Assembly (NCBI GenBank): GCA_913046335.1 | Contig: CAJWSU010000001.1 | Coordinates: 124,001 to 188,000 of the forward strand | Length of the DNA: 64,000 nt | DNA from: TMED109 sp002684605 | Lineage (GTDB): Bacteria > Pseudomonadota > Alphaproteobacteria > TMED109 | Direction of reading: 5' to 3' | Shown: positions 9,011 to 17,645 of the stretch, piece after piece | How the letters are laid out: every line of letters starts with the position of its first letter | Position numbering within the stretch: the first letter of the stretch is position 1 | Notes under the pieces: model-generated | Told to the model about the DNA's origin: nothing | Database searches by the model: none | Seen by the model: only the letters and a program-made list of their open reading frames with translations | Translations under genes and position numbers: made by a program

Positions 9011-9676
9011 TTACTCTGCATCTGGCTGGTTTTTTGGAAGAGCATCGTAAAAAGCCTTATTATTTAAACAAGCTTCATAAATTTTATTTATCTTCGGATA
9101 TTTTGTTATATCCACATCAAATCGTGCGTTATTTACAACTTGTGCAAAGAGACATATATCTATAATAGTAGGTGTATCTCCAAAACAATATATTCCTGTA
9201 TCTGTATCATTTTGTAATATACTTTCAAATGGAGTAAAAGCTTTATGAACCCACTTTGAAAACCAATTTTTAACACCTACGTCATCTAAATTAAGGTCTT
9301 CTTTCAAATAATTAAGTACGTGAAGATTATTTAATGGATGAATTTCTAAAGCTATAGCATAAGCCATAGAGCGTACTTTAGCTCTTTCTAAAGAGTTCAC
9401 TGGAATAATAGCTGGCGTAGGATATATTTCATCTAAATATTCTAAAATTGCTAAGGATTGGTTCAATTTCATACCTGAAGGAAACTCTATAGCAGGCAAT
9501 AATCCATAAGGATTTATTTTTAAGTATTCCTCTGTTTGATGCTCTTTTTTTCTTAAATGAAGAGAAACATACTTGTAATCTATCCCTTTTAAATTCAAAG
9601 CTATGCGAACCCTAGCAGAAGTAGAGCTTCTAAAATAATTGTAAAGAACTGGTTGATTTAGCAATTTTTTCTCCAT
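9011..9676 (-). CDS. maleylacetoacetate/maleylpyruvate isomerase (zeta-class GST)
   Basis: This 221-residue glutathione transferase is of the zeta class. The N-terminal thioredoxin-like domain carries the SSTSARVRIALNLKG active-site motif near residue 16, then NPYGLLPAIE and QSLAILEYLDE for glutathione contact; the C-terminal helical domain contains HPLNNLHVLNYL. Such enzymes use glutathione for cis-trans isomerisation of maleylacetoacetate or maleylpyruvate. It starts directly after the stop of the fumarylpyruvate hydrolase-like gene with no gap, which favours maleylpyruvate (NagL-like) as the substrate over maleylacetoacetate (MaiA). Confidence 0.85.
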   Translation of the reverse strand: MEKKLLNQPVLYNYFRSSTSARVRIALNLKGIDYKYVSLHLRKKEHQTEEYLKINPYGLLPAIEFPSGMKLNQSLAILEYLDEIYPTPAIIPVNSLERAKVRSMAYAIALEIHPLNNLHVLNYLKEDLNLDDVGVKNWFSKWVHKAFTPFESILQNDTDTGIYCFGDTPTIIDICLFAQVVNNARFDVDITKYPKINKIYEACLNNKAFYDALPKNQPDAE

Positions 9677-10381
9677 TTATGAAATAGTTATACTAACTTC
9701 TCCAACACCTTCAACTCCTCCAGTGACTTTATCACCCTTGCTAATTGGTCCTACACCTTCGGGAGTTCCTGTATAAATAATATCACCTGGAAGTAGAGTC
9801 ATAGTTTTGGATAAAATGGATATCATTTCTGGAACTGACCATATTAATTTATCAATATTAGAATCCTGTTTAATTACATCATTAACAGCTAGCCAAATTC
9901 TAGCATCTTGGGGGTGACCTATTTTAGTAACGGGAGATAAAGAACTAATTATTGCAGATTTGTCAAAACCTTTACCTAATTCCCATGGCCTACCTTTATC
10001 TTTAGCTGCTTTTTGCAAATCTCTTCTAGTAAGATCAATTCCTGCACCATAACCCCATATCACATCAACAGTTTCATTTGGCTCTATGTTTTCTGCTCTT
10101 TTACCAATAGTAACAACCATTTCCATTTCATAATGAAAATTATTAGTTTCAGGAGGATAAGGTATAATAGTATTTAGTCCCCTATCAGCATTTATTATTG
10201 CATCAGTGGGTTTAGCAAAGAAAAATGGAGGCTCCCTAGAAGGATCTCTGCCCATTTCTAGCGCATGTGCAACATAATTAGCACCTACACACAATATTCT
10301 TCTCACCGGAAAGTGCTCTATGCTATCTATTATTTTACATGAAGTTATCGGGTTTGGTTCAAATATATAACTTACAGACAT
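9677..10381 (-). CDS. fumarylacetoacetate hydrolase family protein, fumarylpyruvate hydrolase-like
   Basis: The 234-residue single-domain FAH-family protein has the metal-binding and catalytic motifs NYVAHALEMGRDP, FFAKP, EMEMVV, GYGAGIDLTRRDLQ and IYTGTPEGVGP. The TRRDLQ with KGRPWELGKGFD resembles fumarylpyruvate hydrolase NagK, which splits fumarylpyruvate to fumarate and pyruvate in gentisate degradation. It is the first gene of a two-gene unit with the isomerase. No gentisate 1,2-dioxygenase is present in the window, so the upstream steps are either elsewhere or the pair handles another diketo acid. Confidence 0.87.
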   Translation of the reverse strand: MSVSYIFEPNPITSCKIIDSIEHFPVRRILCVGANYVAHALEMGRDPSREPPFFFAKPTDAIINADRGLNTIIPYPPETNNFHYEMEMVVTIGKRAENIEPNETVDVIWGYGAGIDLTRRDLQKAAKDKGRPWELGKGFDKSAIISSLSPVTKIGHPQDARIWLAVNDVIKQDSNIDKLIWSVPEMISILSKTMTLLPGDIIYTGTPEGVGPISKGDKVTGGVEGVGEVSITIS

Positions 10382-10443
10382 ATTTATAATTCCTCTCTTT
10401 TTTAAAATTATAATACATTACTTATAAATGCATAGCAGAAATT

Positions 10444-10472
10444 TTTACATGGGAAAAATAAGATAATTTAAT
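10444..10472 (+). promoter_or_regulatory. likely sigma70-type promoter for the M20 hydrolase gene
   Basis: TTTACA at 10444-10449 and TTTAAT at 10467-10472 are separated by exactly 17 bases; each matches consensus at five of six positions. A start point near 10479 would leave a leader of about 50 bases with GAGG at 10521-10524 before the ATG at 10530. This is the best promoter match I noticed, although base composition raises the chance rate. Confidence 0.45.
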
Positions 10473-10529
10473 AAATCATGCTATAGTGCATAATAATATA
10501 TTATATCTATAAAATAGTTTGAGGTAAAA

Positions 10530-11786
10530 ATGTCATCTAATATTCAAATAAGTGAAAATAGGTTATGGGACAGTCTTAATGAAATGGCATTAATAGGAGC
10601 CACACAGAAAGGTGGAGTAAACAGACAAACCTTAACGGATTTAGATAAAGAATCTAGAGATTTATTTATTAAATGGTGTAAGGAAGAAAATTTATTTGTC
10701 ACAATAGATCAAATAGGAAATATATTTGCACGAAGAGAAGGAAAAAATAATAATCTTCCTCCTATAATGAGTGGTAGTCATCTAGATACTCAACCGACTG
10801 GTGGCAGATACGATGGAGCGCTAGGAGTTTTATCGGCACTCGAAGTTATTAGAACTTTAAATGAAAATAATTATATAACAGAAGCACCTATAGAAATAGC
10901 AATGTGGACTAATGAAGAAGGATGCAGGTTTCCTCCTTCTATGACAGGCTCAGCAGTATTTTCTGGACAATATGATTTAAAAGAAGCTCTATCTATTAAG
11001 GATCCACAAGGATTAGAGTTAGGAAACGAACTAAAAAGAATTAAATATGATGGTGCATCGCCTTGTATGCCAAGGCCTATAGGAGCTTTTATAGAAACGC
11101 ATATAGAGCAGGGCCCTATATTGGAAAAAGAGAATAAAAGTATTGGAATAGTAACTGGTGCTCAAGCTCAAAAATGGTATGAAATAAATATTATAGGAAT
11201 GGAAGCACATGCAGGCCCTACTCCAATGTCTAGTAGAAAAGACGCATTAGTGGCTGCTTCTGAAATTGTTCTATTCGTAAATTCTATAGGTAATAATTTC
11301 CAGCCTGGTGCTTGTGCTACTTGTGGAGTGTTAGAAATAGGCTCTCCATCAAGAAATGTAATACCTGGAAAGTGTTTTTTAACAATAGACTTTAGACATC
11401 CAGATGATAAAACTTTAAAGGAAATGGATGAAAACTTAAGGAATAATATAAAAAATATAGAAAAAAAACATAAAGTAGAAATTAAAATTAAACAGATACT
11501 TGAATTAAAATCAAATTTGTTTAATAAATCAGTTAAAAATATTATTAAGGAAGTTTCAAATAAACTTAACTATTCGGCAAAAGAAATAGTTTCAGGAGCA
11601 GGACATGATGCAGTTAATATTAATGCAATTGCTCCAACTGCAATGATTTTTATACCATGTATAGATGGCATCAGCCATAATGAAGTAGAAAATGTGCATA
11701 AAGAAGATGTAACAAAAGGGGCTCAAGTATTATTGCATAGCATTATTGAATTAGCTGATAATTCATCAAAAATTATTGATAACTAA
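10530..11786 (+). CDS. M20-family Zn-dependent amidohydrolase (N-carbamoyl-amino acid hydrolase/allantoate amidohydrolase-like)
   Basis: A 418-residue dinuclear-metal hydrolase. Metal ligands can be seen in GSHLDTQPTGG with GRYDGALG near residues 84-98, TNEEGCRF near 128, THIEQGP near 191, and SHNEVE near 382; the central lid domain includes GMEAHAGPTPM. This pattern fits the hydantoinase/carbamoylase subfamily (UAAC), which releases ammonia and CO2 from N-carbamoyl amino acids, ureidopropionate or allantoate. Which substrate applies cannot be told here, since no hydantoinase or allantoinase is nearby. GAGG precedes the ATG by 5 bases. It may be co-transcribed with gcrA, 21 bases downstream. 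Confidence 0.88.
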   Translation: MSSNIQISENRLWDSLNEMALIGATQKGGVNRQTLTDLDKESRDLFIKWCKEENLFVTIDQIGNIFARREGKNNNLPPIMSGSHLDTQPTGGRYDGALGVLSALEVIRTLNENNYITEAPIEIAMWTNEEGCRFPPSMTGSAVFSGQYDLKEALSIKDPQGLELGNELKRIKYDGASPCMPRPIGAFIETHIEQGPILEKENKSIGIVTGAQAQKWYEINIIGMEAHAGPTPMSSRKDALVAASEIVLFVNSIGNNFQPGACATCGVLEIGSPSRNVIPGKCFLTIDFRHPDDKTLKEMDENLRNNIKNIEKKHKVEIKIKQILELKSNLFNKSVKNIIKEVSNKLNYSAKEIVSGAGHDAVNINAIAPTAMIFIPCIDGISHNEVENVHKEDVTKGAQVLLHSIIELADNSSKIIDN

Positions 11787-11807
11787 ATATATGACAGGAT
11801 TAAAATT

Positions 11808-12158
11808 ATGGCTATAAACTGGACGGAAGCGAAAGTAAAAAAGTTAGCAAAACTATGGGGGAAAAATATTCCTGCTAGAGATATTGCAGAAAAATTAGGA
11901 GAAGGCATAACTAGAAATGCTGTAATAGGTAAAGCTAATCGCTTAGGACTTAACAAAGATCTAAAACCACAAATCAAAAATGAAGTAGCAAATGATAACA
12001 GCGACAAAATGTTTCATTTAAAAATAAAAGGTTGTCGATGGCCATTTGGTGATCCAGGAACAGATGAATTTCATTTCTGTGGAGAAAAGCAAGAAATTGG
12101 CAAACCCTATTGTTTAGATCATTGCATGCTAGCTTATAGAAAAAAAGAAGTTAAATAA
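11808..12158 (+). CDS. gcrA: GcrA-family cell cycle regulator
   Basis: This 116-residue protein matches GcrA, the alphaproteobacterial regulator that binds sigma70 and GANTC-methylated promoters. The N-terminal helix-turn-helix runs from WTEAKVKKLAKLW through ITRNAVIGKANRLGL (about residues 5-48). The C-terminal sigma-binding part reads CRWPFGDPG and FHFCG, then PYCLDHC (about 76-106), with C76, C91, C102 and C106 conserved. The linker is short, so it is smaller than the roughly 170-residue Caulobacter protein. AGGA precedes the ATG. Its stop abuts the stop of the PopZ-like gene with no gap. Identification is firm; its regulon here is unknown. Confidence 0.93.
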   Translation: MAINWTEAKVKKLAKLWGKNIPARDIAEKLGEGITRNAVIGKANRLGLNKDLKPQIKNEVANDNSDKMFHLKIKGCRWPFGDPGTDEFHFCGEKQEIGKPYCLDHCMLAYRKKEVK

Positions 12159-12404
12159 TTATTTTTTAGCTGAAGTTTTGTTTTTTGCAATTTTAGCTAA
12201 TTCTTCTTGAACAGATTTTTTAACGACACTATCCATATTAGTATTAATCCAATCTGTAAGAGCTTTATCAGTTACAGATGAAACCACTTCTTGAACTAAT
12301 TCTTGTGTTTCTTTAACATTAAAAATATCAGAATATTTAGATAATTCTGCTTTTAATGCTGTTGCAGTTTTCTTAGATAATATTTCTTTTGATTGTTTTT
12401 TCAT
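12159..12404 (-). CDS. short PopZ C-terminal-like protein (DUF2497-like)
   Basis: An 81-residue lysine-rich, helical protein. Its second half, W52-I-N-x-N-M-x-x-V-V with VQEELAKIAKN, lines up with the C-terminal assembly region of Caulobacter PopZ as I recall it (W-L-D-x-N-L-x-x-I-V and VEEEVQRIS). This region of PopZ drives oligomerisation of the polar organiser. The N-terminal client-binding helix (MEEILASIRRII in PopZ) and the acidic proline-rich linker are both missing; instead there is a basic N-terminus. It lies tail to tail with gcrA, another cell-cycle gene. The PopZ link is a recall-based match, not a search; it could instead be an unrelated small helical protein. Confidence 0.5.
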   Translation of the reverse strand: MKKQSKEILSKKTATALKAELSKYSDIFNVKETQELVQEVVSSVTDKALTDWINTNMDSVVKKSVQEELAKIAKNKTSAKK

Positions 12405-12520
12405 AACAGCCTTATAATTATAATTATTATCTATAAGTTTAAATTAAAGATTTTGTATAAACAAGTTTTATTAAATTAGAAATATCTATATTTATTTTAA
12501 ATTATTATGTGAAAATTATT

Positions 12521-13288
12521 ATGATTCATTTTATTTCCAGTCCCAATAAAAATAAAAAACCACTAGTTTTTATCCATGGCATTGCTAGCACATCTGAAAT
12601 TTTTATAAAACAAGTAAAAATATTTGGGAAAGACTATTATGTTTTATCTCTTGATTTACCAGGTTTTGGAAAATCAGAAAAACTAAAAAAAACAAGTATT
12701 TCTAATTACGCTAAAAAAATTTATAATTTCTTAATTTCTCAAAATATATACAAACCTATACTTATTGGGCATTCATTAGGAGGAATGATAGTGCAAAAAA
12801 TTATTACACAGCATAGAAACTATGCAGAAGCAGCAATACTTATAGCTACTTCCTCAAAATTTGGTAGCTCAGATATATCTTGGCAAAATAACTTTATTAA
12901 CTCACGTCTTGAGCCTTTAAATAATGGAAAAAAAATGAAGGATATAGCTTATATGGCTATTAATAATATTATTGGGCCAAATAAAAATAAACATGTTGTT
13001 CAGTTTGCAAAAAAAATTATGTCTTCTATATCTGAAGAAGCCTATAGAGAAGCTATACACTCTTTAATTGGATTTGATTTAAGAGATCAACTATCATTAA
13101 TAAAGATTCCAACTTTATTAATTTCAGGACAATATGATGAACAAGCTCCAGCAAAAACAATGCTAAGCATGTCGAAAAAAATTAAGAAAAGTAAATATGT
13201 CCAATTTAAAGAATGTGGGCACTTGATACATATAGAAAAAGCTGAAATATTTAACAATACCATTAAAAAATTTATACTTAATTTATAG
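12521..13288 (+). CDS. alpha/beta hydrolase (PcaD/lactonase-like fold)
   Basis: About 255 residues with the alpha/beta hydrolase core: oxyanion HGIASTSEIF, LDLPGFGKSEK, the nucleophile elbow GHSLGG near residue 90, acid LISGQYDEQAP, and His in ECGHLIHIEKAE. The overall pattern resembles 3-oxoadipate enol-lactonase and related C-C or ester hydrolases. I chose ATG 12521; an in-frame GTG at 12509 would add four residues. It leads a run of genes on the same strand (acyl-CoA dehydrogenase, acyl-CoA ligase, TRAP transporter), so it likely works on the substrate imported by that transporter or a related thioester or ester. Confidence 0.85.
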   Translation: MIHFISSPNKNKKPLVFIHGIASTSEIFIKQVKIFGKDYYVLSLDLPGFGKSEKLKKTSISNYAKKIYNFLISQNIYKPILIGHSLGGMIVQKIITQHRNYAEAAILIATSSKFGSSDISWQNNFINSRLEPLNNGKKMKDIAYMAINNIIGPNKNKHVVQFAKKIMSSISEEAYREAIHSLIGFDLRDQLSLIKIPTLLISGQYDEQAPAKTMLSMSKKIKKSKYVQFKECGHLIHIEKAEIFNNTIKKFILNL

Positions 13289-13306
13289 GTTAAAAAAGGA
13301 AAATAC

Positions 13307-14557
13307 ATGAAAAATATTACTGACGAACCTATGTTTGAAACTAAAGCTTTTAAACTTTCTAAACAAGAGGAAAGTCTATGCAAGAAAGCAAGAAATCTAG
13401 GTATTAAGAAGTTTGCTGGCAGAGCCTATAAATATGATGATGAAGCCGTATTTCCTTCTGAAAACTATCAAGATTTATATAGGGAAGGTTTACTGGGAAT
13501 ATGTATACCTAAAAAAAATGGTGGATTAGGAGCAAATTTTAGATGTTATATGTTAACTGCAGCCGAAATTGGGAGGTACTGTGGTGCCACTGCTCTTACA
13601 TGGAATATGCATGTATGTTCAACGTTATGGACTGGAATTCTTGCAGATGATCTAAACATGTCTGCCAGAATAAATAAAGAGCATAACAAAAAAAGAGCAG
13701 TTCATTATAAACGAATAATAAAAAATGGAGCCATTTATTCTCAGCCATTTTCTGAAGGAGGAAGTGCAGCTGCAGGTGCCACTCCATTTCTAACAATAGC
13801 GACTCCTACAAAAAATGGGTGGATAATTAATGGAAAAAAAATATTCGCTTCTTTATCTGGCCATGCTTCTTACTATGGTATTCTATGTACAGAAAAAAAA
13901 CCAGGTGAACAGTCAAGTCAAAAAGACACATTATATTTAGCTATTCCTTCTGATGCAGAGGGGGTAAGTGTTATAGGAGATTGGAATCCACTAGGAATGC
14001 GTGGCACAGTATCAAGAACATTGATTTTTAAAGATGTTTTTATACCTAAAGAAGATGCTTTAATGCCTAAAGGTAAATATTATGATGCTGCAAAAAGATG
14101 GCCGCATATGTTTTTAACTTTATCTCCTACTTATGTGGGTTTAGCTCAAGCAGCTGTTGATTTTACAATAAAGTATTTGAGAGGCGAATTACCAAATACT
14201 CCTCCTGTAAAAAGAAGAATGTTTGCAACCAAGCAAATAACGGTTGCAGAAATGGAAATACAATTAGAGAATATAAAAACAATTTGGTTTCAGAGCATAT
14301 CTGAGGCATGCGTTAACCCTAGTCCGCAACAAATAAAAAGAGCTTATGCTACTCAATTTACTGTAATGGAAGGTGCACACAAAATTGCTCAATTAGCAAT
14401 TCGTACTTGTGGGGGTCAAGCTATGCTAAAATCTCTATCTTTAGAAAGAATTTTTAGAGATTCACGCTGTGGCTCTTTAATGCTGCCTTGGACTGCTGAA
14501 ATTTGCTTAGACAGGATAGGAAAAAGTTCTCTTTATAACCCTGGAGAGAAAGATTAG
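13307..14557 (+). CDS. acyl-CoA dehydrogenase-like flavoprotein, atypical active site
   Basis: A 416-residue member of the acyl-CoA dehydrogenase/flavin monooxygenase superfamily. The N-terminal helical domain, the central beta domain with FSEGGSAAAGATPF and GMRGTVSRTL, and the C-terminal FAD-contact RTCGGQAML are visible. In place of the usual YEGTxEIQR segment, where many family members carry the catalytic glutamate, it reads GSLMLPWTAEICLDR. The standard glutamate is therefore missing or shifted to the E of WTAE. It may be a dehydrogenase with a displaced base or a DszC-like monooxygenase. It lies in an operon between a hydrolase and an acyl-CoA ligase. Confidence 0.85.
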   Translation: MKNITDEPMFETKAFKLSKQEESLCKKARNLGIKKFAGRAYKYDDEAVFPSENYQDLYREGLLGICIPKKNGGLGANFRCYMLTAAEIGRYCGATALTWNMHVCSTLWTGILADDLNMSARINKEHNKKRAVHYKRIIKNGAIYSQPFSEGGSAAAGATPFLTIATPTKNGWIINGKKIFASLSGHASYYGILCTEKKPGEQSSQKDTLYLAIPSDAEGVSVIGDWNPLGMRGTVSRTLIFKDVFIPKEDALMPKGKYYDAAKRWPHMFLTLSPTYVGLAQAAVDFTIKYLRGELPNTPPVKRRMFATKQITVAEMEIQLENIKTIWFQSISEACVNPSPQQIKRAYATQFTVMEGAHKIAQLAIRTCGGQAMLKSLSLERIFRDSRCGSLMLPWTAEICLDRIGKSSLYNPGEKD

Positions 14558-14568
14558 CAAAACCTCTT

Positions 14569-16131
14569 ATGAAAAAAAATTTATATAAATATATATTATC
14601 CCATGCAGAAAAAAACCCGAATGATATTGCAATAATTTTTGATAAACAAAAATTGAGTTATATTGAATTATTAAATAATATAAATAACATTTCAGAATAT
14701 ATTTTAAAAAATTTAAAAGCTAAAAAAGGAGATAGAATAGCAATACTTTCTTATAATAGAATAGAATTTATCACTCTTTTTTACGCCTCTGCAAAATTAG
14801 GTACTATTTTAGTACCAATTAATTGGAGATTAACTAGTGTAGAAATAATTCATATTATAAAAAATGTTGGAGCAAAATATTTATTTATTGAATCAGATTT
14901 TAGCAAAGTTTCAAAGAAATTAATTAATAAAATTATAAATTTAATAATAATTGGTATAGATTTTATTCCTTCTTCAAAAAAGACTTTAAAATATTTAAAA
15001 AAATCCATTTCCCAAACAACTATTACTAAATGTAATTCAGATTTTGATTATCCAATGTTAATTGTTTATACATCTGGCACCACAGGGAAACCTAAAGGTG
15101 CTACACTTAGTCAGAAAGCTATTTATTACAATATATTAAACAGCATTAATATGCATAATTTTACTAAATTAGACCATATTCTAACTGTTATTCCATTATT
15201 TCACGTTGGAGGATTAAATATTCAAACTATTCCAGCGCTGCATATGGGTGCAAAAGTAACACTACATAAAAAATTTGAAGCAAAAAAAATATTTTCTGCC
15301 TTAGAAAAACAAATATATACATTTACTATTTTTGTTCCCACTATTTTAGAAACACTATTCAAGGATAAAAATTGGAATCCAAATCTTTTCGCATCTCTAA
15401 AAGCTATTACGACAGGATCTACTATTGTTTCCACTGATTTAATAAAAAAATATGAAAACAATAAAATTCCAATTATACAAGTTTATGGTTCAACAGAAAC
15501 GGCTCCCATAGCTATTTGTCAAAAAATAACTGAAAAAAGAACTCCTTTTGGTAATGTAGGCAAAGTAGCTCAAAATAATAAGGCAAAAATTTTTGATGAA
15601 AAGCATAAAGAGAGCAAAAATAATATAATTGGAGAAATAGGTATTAAAGGAAAAAATTTATTTTCTTATTATTGGGAAGATAAAGATAAAACTAGGAAAG
15701 CATTTATCAATGGTTGGTTTATGACAGGGGATTATGGAAAAAAAGATAATAATAATCAGTTTTATGTTTTAGGTAGAAAAGAAAATATGATAATATCAGG
15801 AGGAGAAAATATTTATCCTGCTGAAATAGAACAAAGTCTTAATAAAGAAAATAATATTTTAGAAGCAGCAATCTTAGGTGTTGCAGATATTAAATGGCAG
15901 GAAATACCTATAGCTTTTATAACTGTACAAAATAAGTCTTCCTTTAATATTTCAAAATGTATTAAAAATTTAAAAATAAAATTAGCTGACTATAAAATAC
16001 CTAAAAGTTTTTTTTTCATAGATCAAATCCCCAAAAATGCTTTAGGAAAAATTGATTATAAAATACTTAAAGAGTACTATCAAAACTTAAAGCCAGAAGA
16101 CAAAATGAAAGAAAATAATAATGATGATTAG
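14569..16131 (+). CDS. AMP-dependent acyl-CoA synthetase/ligase
   Basis: This 520-residue enzyme of the ANL superfamily would activate a carboxylic acid to its CoA thioester with ATP. Motifs: phosphate loop YTSGTTGKPKGA near residue 170, VYGSTETAP near 307, TGDYG near 387, hinge region LGRKENMIISGGENIYPAEIE near 400, and the C-terminal lysine in KNALGKIDY near 500. The LFHVGGLNIQ segment fits medium- or long-chain and aryl-acid ligases. It begins 11 bases after the dehydrogenase gene, and its end overlaps the TRAP binding-protein gene by 11 bases, indicating that uptake and activation are co-expressed. The substrate is unknown. Confidence 0.92.
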   Translation: MKKNLYKYILSHAEKNPNDIAIIFDKQKLSYIELLNNINNISEYILKNLKAKKGDRIAILSYNRIEFITLFYASAKLGTILVPINWRLTSVEIIHIIKNVGAKYLFIESDFSKVSKKLINKIINLIIIGIDFIPSSKKTLKYLKKSISQTTITKCNSDFDYPMLIVYTSGTTGKPKGATLSQKAIYYNILNSINMHNFTKLDHILTVIPLFHVGGLNIQTIPALHMGAKVTLHKKFEAKKIFSALEKQIYTFTIFVPTILETLFKDKNWNPNLFASLKAITTGSTIVSTDLIKKYENNKIPIIQVYGSTETAPIAICQKITEKRTPFGNVGKVAQNNKAKIFDEKHKESKNNIIGEIGIKGKNLFSYYWEDKDKTRKAFINGWFMTGDYGKKDNNNQFYVLGRKENMIISGGENIYPAEIEQSLNKENNILEAAILGVADIKWQEIPIAFITVQNKSSFNISKCIKNLKIKLADYKIPKSFFFIDQIPKNALGKIDYKILKEYYQNLKPEDKMKENNNDD

Positions 16132-17134
16132 ATTATTTATATTCTGTATAATATTTTTACTACCTCTCAAAAGTTATGCTGAAACAACTTTACGAATGGC
16201 AAATTGGTTACCCCCTACTCATCCTTGGGTGTTGGATATTATGATTCCATGGATTAAAAATGTTTATGAAGCTTCAGAAGGAAGAGTTAAAATTGTATTA
16301 TTAGAAGCTCCAATTGGACCTCCACCAGCTCACTTTAATTTTGCTGTAAAAGGTATTGCTGATATTACATATGGGGTTCATAATTATACAGCAGGACGCT
16401 TTACAAGTACACAGATTACTGAGCTACCCTTTCTTAGTAAGAGCTCAGAAATACTATCAGTTGCTTGGCAAAGAATTTATCAAAGAGAATTATTAAGTTT
16501 AGAAGAACATAAAGGCACACATTTATTAGGAGTTTATACTCATGGTCCAGGACAGCTCTGGTTAAATAAAAAATATACTACTCTTGAAAGTATTCAAGGC
16601 TTAAAAATTAGAATTGGAGGAGGTATTGCTCAAAGTTCTGCTAAGGCCTTAGGCCTAGTTCCTTTACAAGCTCCTGTAACAAAAGCCTACGAGTTATTAT
16701 CTGGTGGTGTAGCAGATGGAATGCAATTACCCGCAGAAAGTATTTCATTTTTTAAATTAGACAGATTAATAAAACAAGGATTCTTTTTTGAAGGAGGATT
16801 ATATAACACAAGTATGTTTTTAGTTATTAATAAAAAAAAATGGGACAAATTATCTAAAAAAGATCAAATAGCTATCAATTCTGTATCTGGAGAATCACTA
16901 GCTAAATTGGCCGGTAAAGCTTGGGATGATGCTGATAAAAAAGGAACAAACATTTCTAAAAATAATGGAGTTCAAATAAAGACCTTATCCGAAAAGGATA
17001 AAGTCTTAGCTAAAAATATACTTATGCCAATTATAGCATCTACTTTGGATGAAATTTCAAAAGAAAAAAAAATAGATGCACACGAAATATATTATAAACT
17101 TTTAAAAGAAATAGAGCTTATTAAAAATGAATAA
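16121..17134 (+). CDS. dctP: TRAP transporter substrate-binding protein DctP
   Basis: A 337-residue periplasmic solute receptor of the DctP family. The Sec signal peptide (MMIRLFIFCIIFLLPLKSYA) ends around residue 20. The mature part begins ETTLRMANWLPPTHPW, and carries the family pattern LKIRIGGG with the ligand-contact arginine, and SGGVADGMQLPAES in place of the usual G-x-x-D-G region. Two adjacent ATGs occur at 16121 and 16124. The gene overlaps the ligase gene and is followed by dctQ and dctM, making a complete TRAP system. A neighbouring CoA ligase suggests an organic acid ligand, which is inference. Confidence 0.93.
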   Translation: MMIRLFIFCIIFLLPLKSYAETTLRMANWLPPTHPWVLDIMIPWIKNVYEASEGRVKIVLLEAPIGPPPAHFNFAVKGIADITYGVHNYTAGRFTSTQITELPFLSKSSEILSVAWQRIYQRELLSLEEHKGTHLLGVYTHGPGQLWLNKKYTTLESIQGLKIRIGGGIAQSSAKALGLVPLQAPVTKAYELLSGGVADGMQLPAESISFFKLDRLIKQGFFFEGGLYNTSMFLVINKKKWDKLSKKDQIAINSVSGESLAKLAGKAWDDADKKGTNISKNNGVQIKTLSEKDKVLAKNILMPIIASTLDEISKEKKIDAHEIYYKLLKEIELIKNE

Positions 17135-17143
17135 TACATAACT

Positions 17144-17644
17144 TTGCTAAACTATATTTTTCAAACTTCTAACAAATTATTACTTGGTTTATGCGTAATA
17201 TCTCTCACAGCACTAGTGTTGATTACTGTAATTGATGTACTAGGTCGTTACTTATTAAATTTGCCTCTACCTGGTACGACTGAAATTACAGAAATTATTT
17301 TAGGTGCATTAATTTATATTGGACTTCCTTATATTACTAGGCTCGAAGAACATGTAACAGTTTCTTTATTTACTAATTATTTTAGCAATTCAATAATTAA
17401 AATTCAAAAAATAGTTATAAACTTTATAGTTTCTGTGATCTTATTTATTATTGCATGGCAACTATATATGCATGGCTTAGACTTAAGTATATATAATGAA
17501 ATAACGACTTTTTTACAAATACCTAAAGCGCCAATTGCATATATGATGGCTGCCCTAAGTATGATTGCATCTATAATAGCTTTATGTAATAGCTATAAAT
17601 ATTTATTTAATGAGAAAAAAAAAATTAATGAAGTAAAACAATAA
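17144..17644 (+). CDS. dctQ: TRAP transporter small permease DctQ
   Basis: A 166-residue protein with four hydrophobic segments, matching the small membrane subunit of TRAP transporters. The family segment VITVIDVLGRYLLNLPLPGTTEITEI is visible in the first third (TVIDVLGRYL) and LEEHVTVSLF follows the second helix. No ATG suits the N-terminus; TTG at 17144 gives the expected beginning, so I use it, though no clear ribosome site precedes it. Translation may be coupled to dctP, which ends 9 bases earlier. dctM starts one base after its stop. Confidence 0.88.
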   Translation: MLNYIFQTSNKLLLGLCVISLTALVLITVIDVLGRYLLNLPLPGTTEITEIILGALIYIGLPYITRLEEHVTVSLFTNYFSNSIIKIQKIVINFIVSVILFIIAWQLYMHGLDLSIYNEITTFLQIPKAPIAYMMAALSMIASIIALCNSYKYLFNEKKKINEVKQ

Positions 17645-17645
17645 A

